This document shows positions 5,988 through 6,762 of a stretch of DNA of 6,762 nucleotides, piece by piece. The stretch is from contig JAUVKP010000062.1 in the NCBI GenBank assembly GCA_030596185.1, positions 1-6,762 of the forward strand, in the 5' to 3' direction. The translations under genes were made by a program, and so were the position numbers. Under the pieces are notes generated by a model. The model worked only from the letters and a program-made list of their open reading frames with translations, did not search any database and was not told the DNA's origin. Position 1 is the stretch's first letter. Each line of letters opens with the position of its first letter. The DNA comes from Fidelibacterota bacterium. GTDB taxonomy: Bacteria; Fidelibacterota; Fidelibacteria; Fidelibacterales; Fidelibacteraceae.

Positions 5988-6762
5988 CGGTATAGCTCAT
6001 ATTGGCGTCCTTAAGGAGCTTGAGCGTTTAAAACTAAAACCCTCACTGATAGTTGGAACTTCGATGGGTTCGATTGTGGGCGGAGTTTATGCTTCCGGAA
6101 GATCAGCTAAGTGGATAGAAGATTTTATGATGGATGAGTTCAATATCCGTGATATGGTTGCGACGATGCAAACATTGAAGTGGGGTGAAGGTCCTTTGGT
6201 CAGGATATTCCAAGCCGGAGAGGCAATTAATCATCTGCGCACCAAAAAAGGAGCCGAGTCAGGTGAAAAGATACTTGATAAATTAAGAGAAGTAACGAAT
6301 AATATTGATATTAAAGATACACAGATCCCTTTTGTGACCAATGCGGTTGATATGTTGAGCGGAAAAGAAAAGGTATTTAGAAAAGGCAATCTGGCTGAAG
6401 CCATACGATGTTCTATGGCAATACCGCCTTTTTTTGAGCCCTATGATATGGAAGATGGATTGTTCATCGATGGTGGCTTTGCCGATAACATGCCGGTCAA
6501 TATCGCACATCAAATGGGTTACAAAAAGGTCTTATCCGTAGATGTTTCGCCCTTAAGACAAGTTAGTCGCTCAAACTTAAAAAACAGTTTTGAGGTCATG
6601 TTCCGTGCCATGTCCTGTTCGATCAAGAATGCACATAGGAAAGAAAAGGCAACAGTAGCAATAGAAGCATATAAAGGTGCTTACAATTTTGATTTCGATC
6701 ATGTAAAAGAGTTGATCGAGGTTGGTGAGCAGGCTGTTCGCAATAATGAATTGAAGATCAAG
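5950..6762 (+). CDS. Patatin-like phospholipase (RssA-like), 3' end beyond the window
   Basis: An open frame of 271 codons with no stop runs to the window edge. The first residues, MKWALVLSGGGGNGIAHIGV, are a classic patatin start with the glycine-rich oxyanion loop at 9-14. The nucleophile elbow GTSMGS (36-41) supplies Ser38, and IDGGFADNMPV (173-183) supplies the catalytic Asp174 of the Ser-Asp dyad. These enzymes hydrolyse acyl esters of phospholipids or related lipids; this short bacterial RssA-like form has no signal peptide and is expected in the cytoplasm or at the inner membrane. The loop reads GGGGNG where GGGxRG or GGGxKG is usual, so the basic residue is replaced by Asn13. Residues after about 200 (for instance FRAMSCSIKNAHRKEKATVA, 218-237) fit the family's C-terminal helices. 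It overlaps the propeller gene by 38 nt in another frame and is probably co-translated. The substrate cannot be read from the sequence. Confidence 0.93.
   Translation, partial: MKWALVLSGGGGNGIAHIGVLKELERLKLKPSLIVGTSMGSIVGGVYASGRSAKWIEDFMMDEFNIRDMVATMQTLKWGEGPLVRIFQAGEAINHLRTKKGAESGEKILDKLREVTNNIDIKDTQIPFVTNAVDMLSGKEKVFRKGNLAEAIRCSMAIPPFFEPYDMEDGLFIDGGFADNMPVNIAHQMGYKKVLSVDVSPLRQVSRSNLKNSFEVMFRAMSCSIKNAHRKEKATVAIEAYKGAYNFDFDHVKELIEVGEQAVRNNELKIK

Overview
The window comes from an AT-rich bacterial chromosome (roughly 40% GC by eye) with short intergenic gaps, overlapping genes and clear Shine-Dalgarno sites. The gene set is that of an anaerobe: a pyrophosphate-dependent phosphofructokinase of the long type, an E. 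coli-like class IIA aldolase, an AmmeMemoRadiSam radical SAM enzyme, and a secreted beta-propeller of the YVTN type. This combination would fit a Gram-negative fermenter of the Cloacimonadota (Candidatus Cloacimonetes) or a nearby FCB lineage. That placement is an inference from gene content and style, with no marker gene to confirm it.

Layout. The left two thirds (1-4389) reads entirely on the minus strand. In transcription order it holds pfp (4389-2737) and fba (2724-1639), separated by 12 nt and closed by a strong hairpin terminator (1627-1601). A sigma70-like promoter (1582-1554) follows at once. It appears to drive a second minus-strand operon: a small four-helix membrane protein of the phage_holin_4_2/YvlD type (1499-1143), the radical SAM enzyme (1150-152, 8-nt overlap), and an unidentified gene cut by the window edge (155-1, 4-nt ATGA overlap).

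A 383-bp divergent intergenic region (4390-4772) separates the strands. It carries four tandem copies of a GTTGAGA-like heptamer, a degenerate inverted copy of that motif about 180 bp away, and two hairpins. To its right, on the plus strand, a secreted propeller protein (4773-5987) overlaps by 38 nt a patatin-like phospholipase gene (5950 to the window end and beyond).

How the genes work together. pfp and fba encode consecutive glycolytic steps (fructose-6-phosphate to fructose-1,6-bisphosphate, then to triose phosphates), with PPi instead of ATP as phosphoryl donor. The second operon ties a redox/radical enzyme of unknown substrate to a membrane protein and an unknown protein. The right-hand pair is probably translationally coupled: an exported propeller and a serine lipase-like acyl hydrolase.

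The most distinctive sequence observation is the overlap of the last two genes. There the glycine-rich oxyanion loop of the patatin is read in another frame as a four-tryptophan C-terminus, and the stop codon of the propeller gene falls exactly where patatins normally carry Arg or Lys but this one carries Asn. No mobile element, CRISPR array, tRNA or rRNA was seen, and no clearly new multi-gene system can be demonstrated from this window alone.
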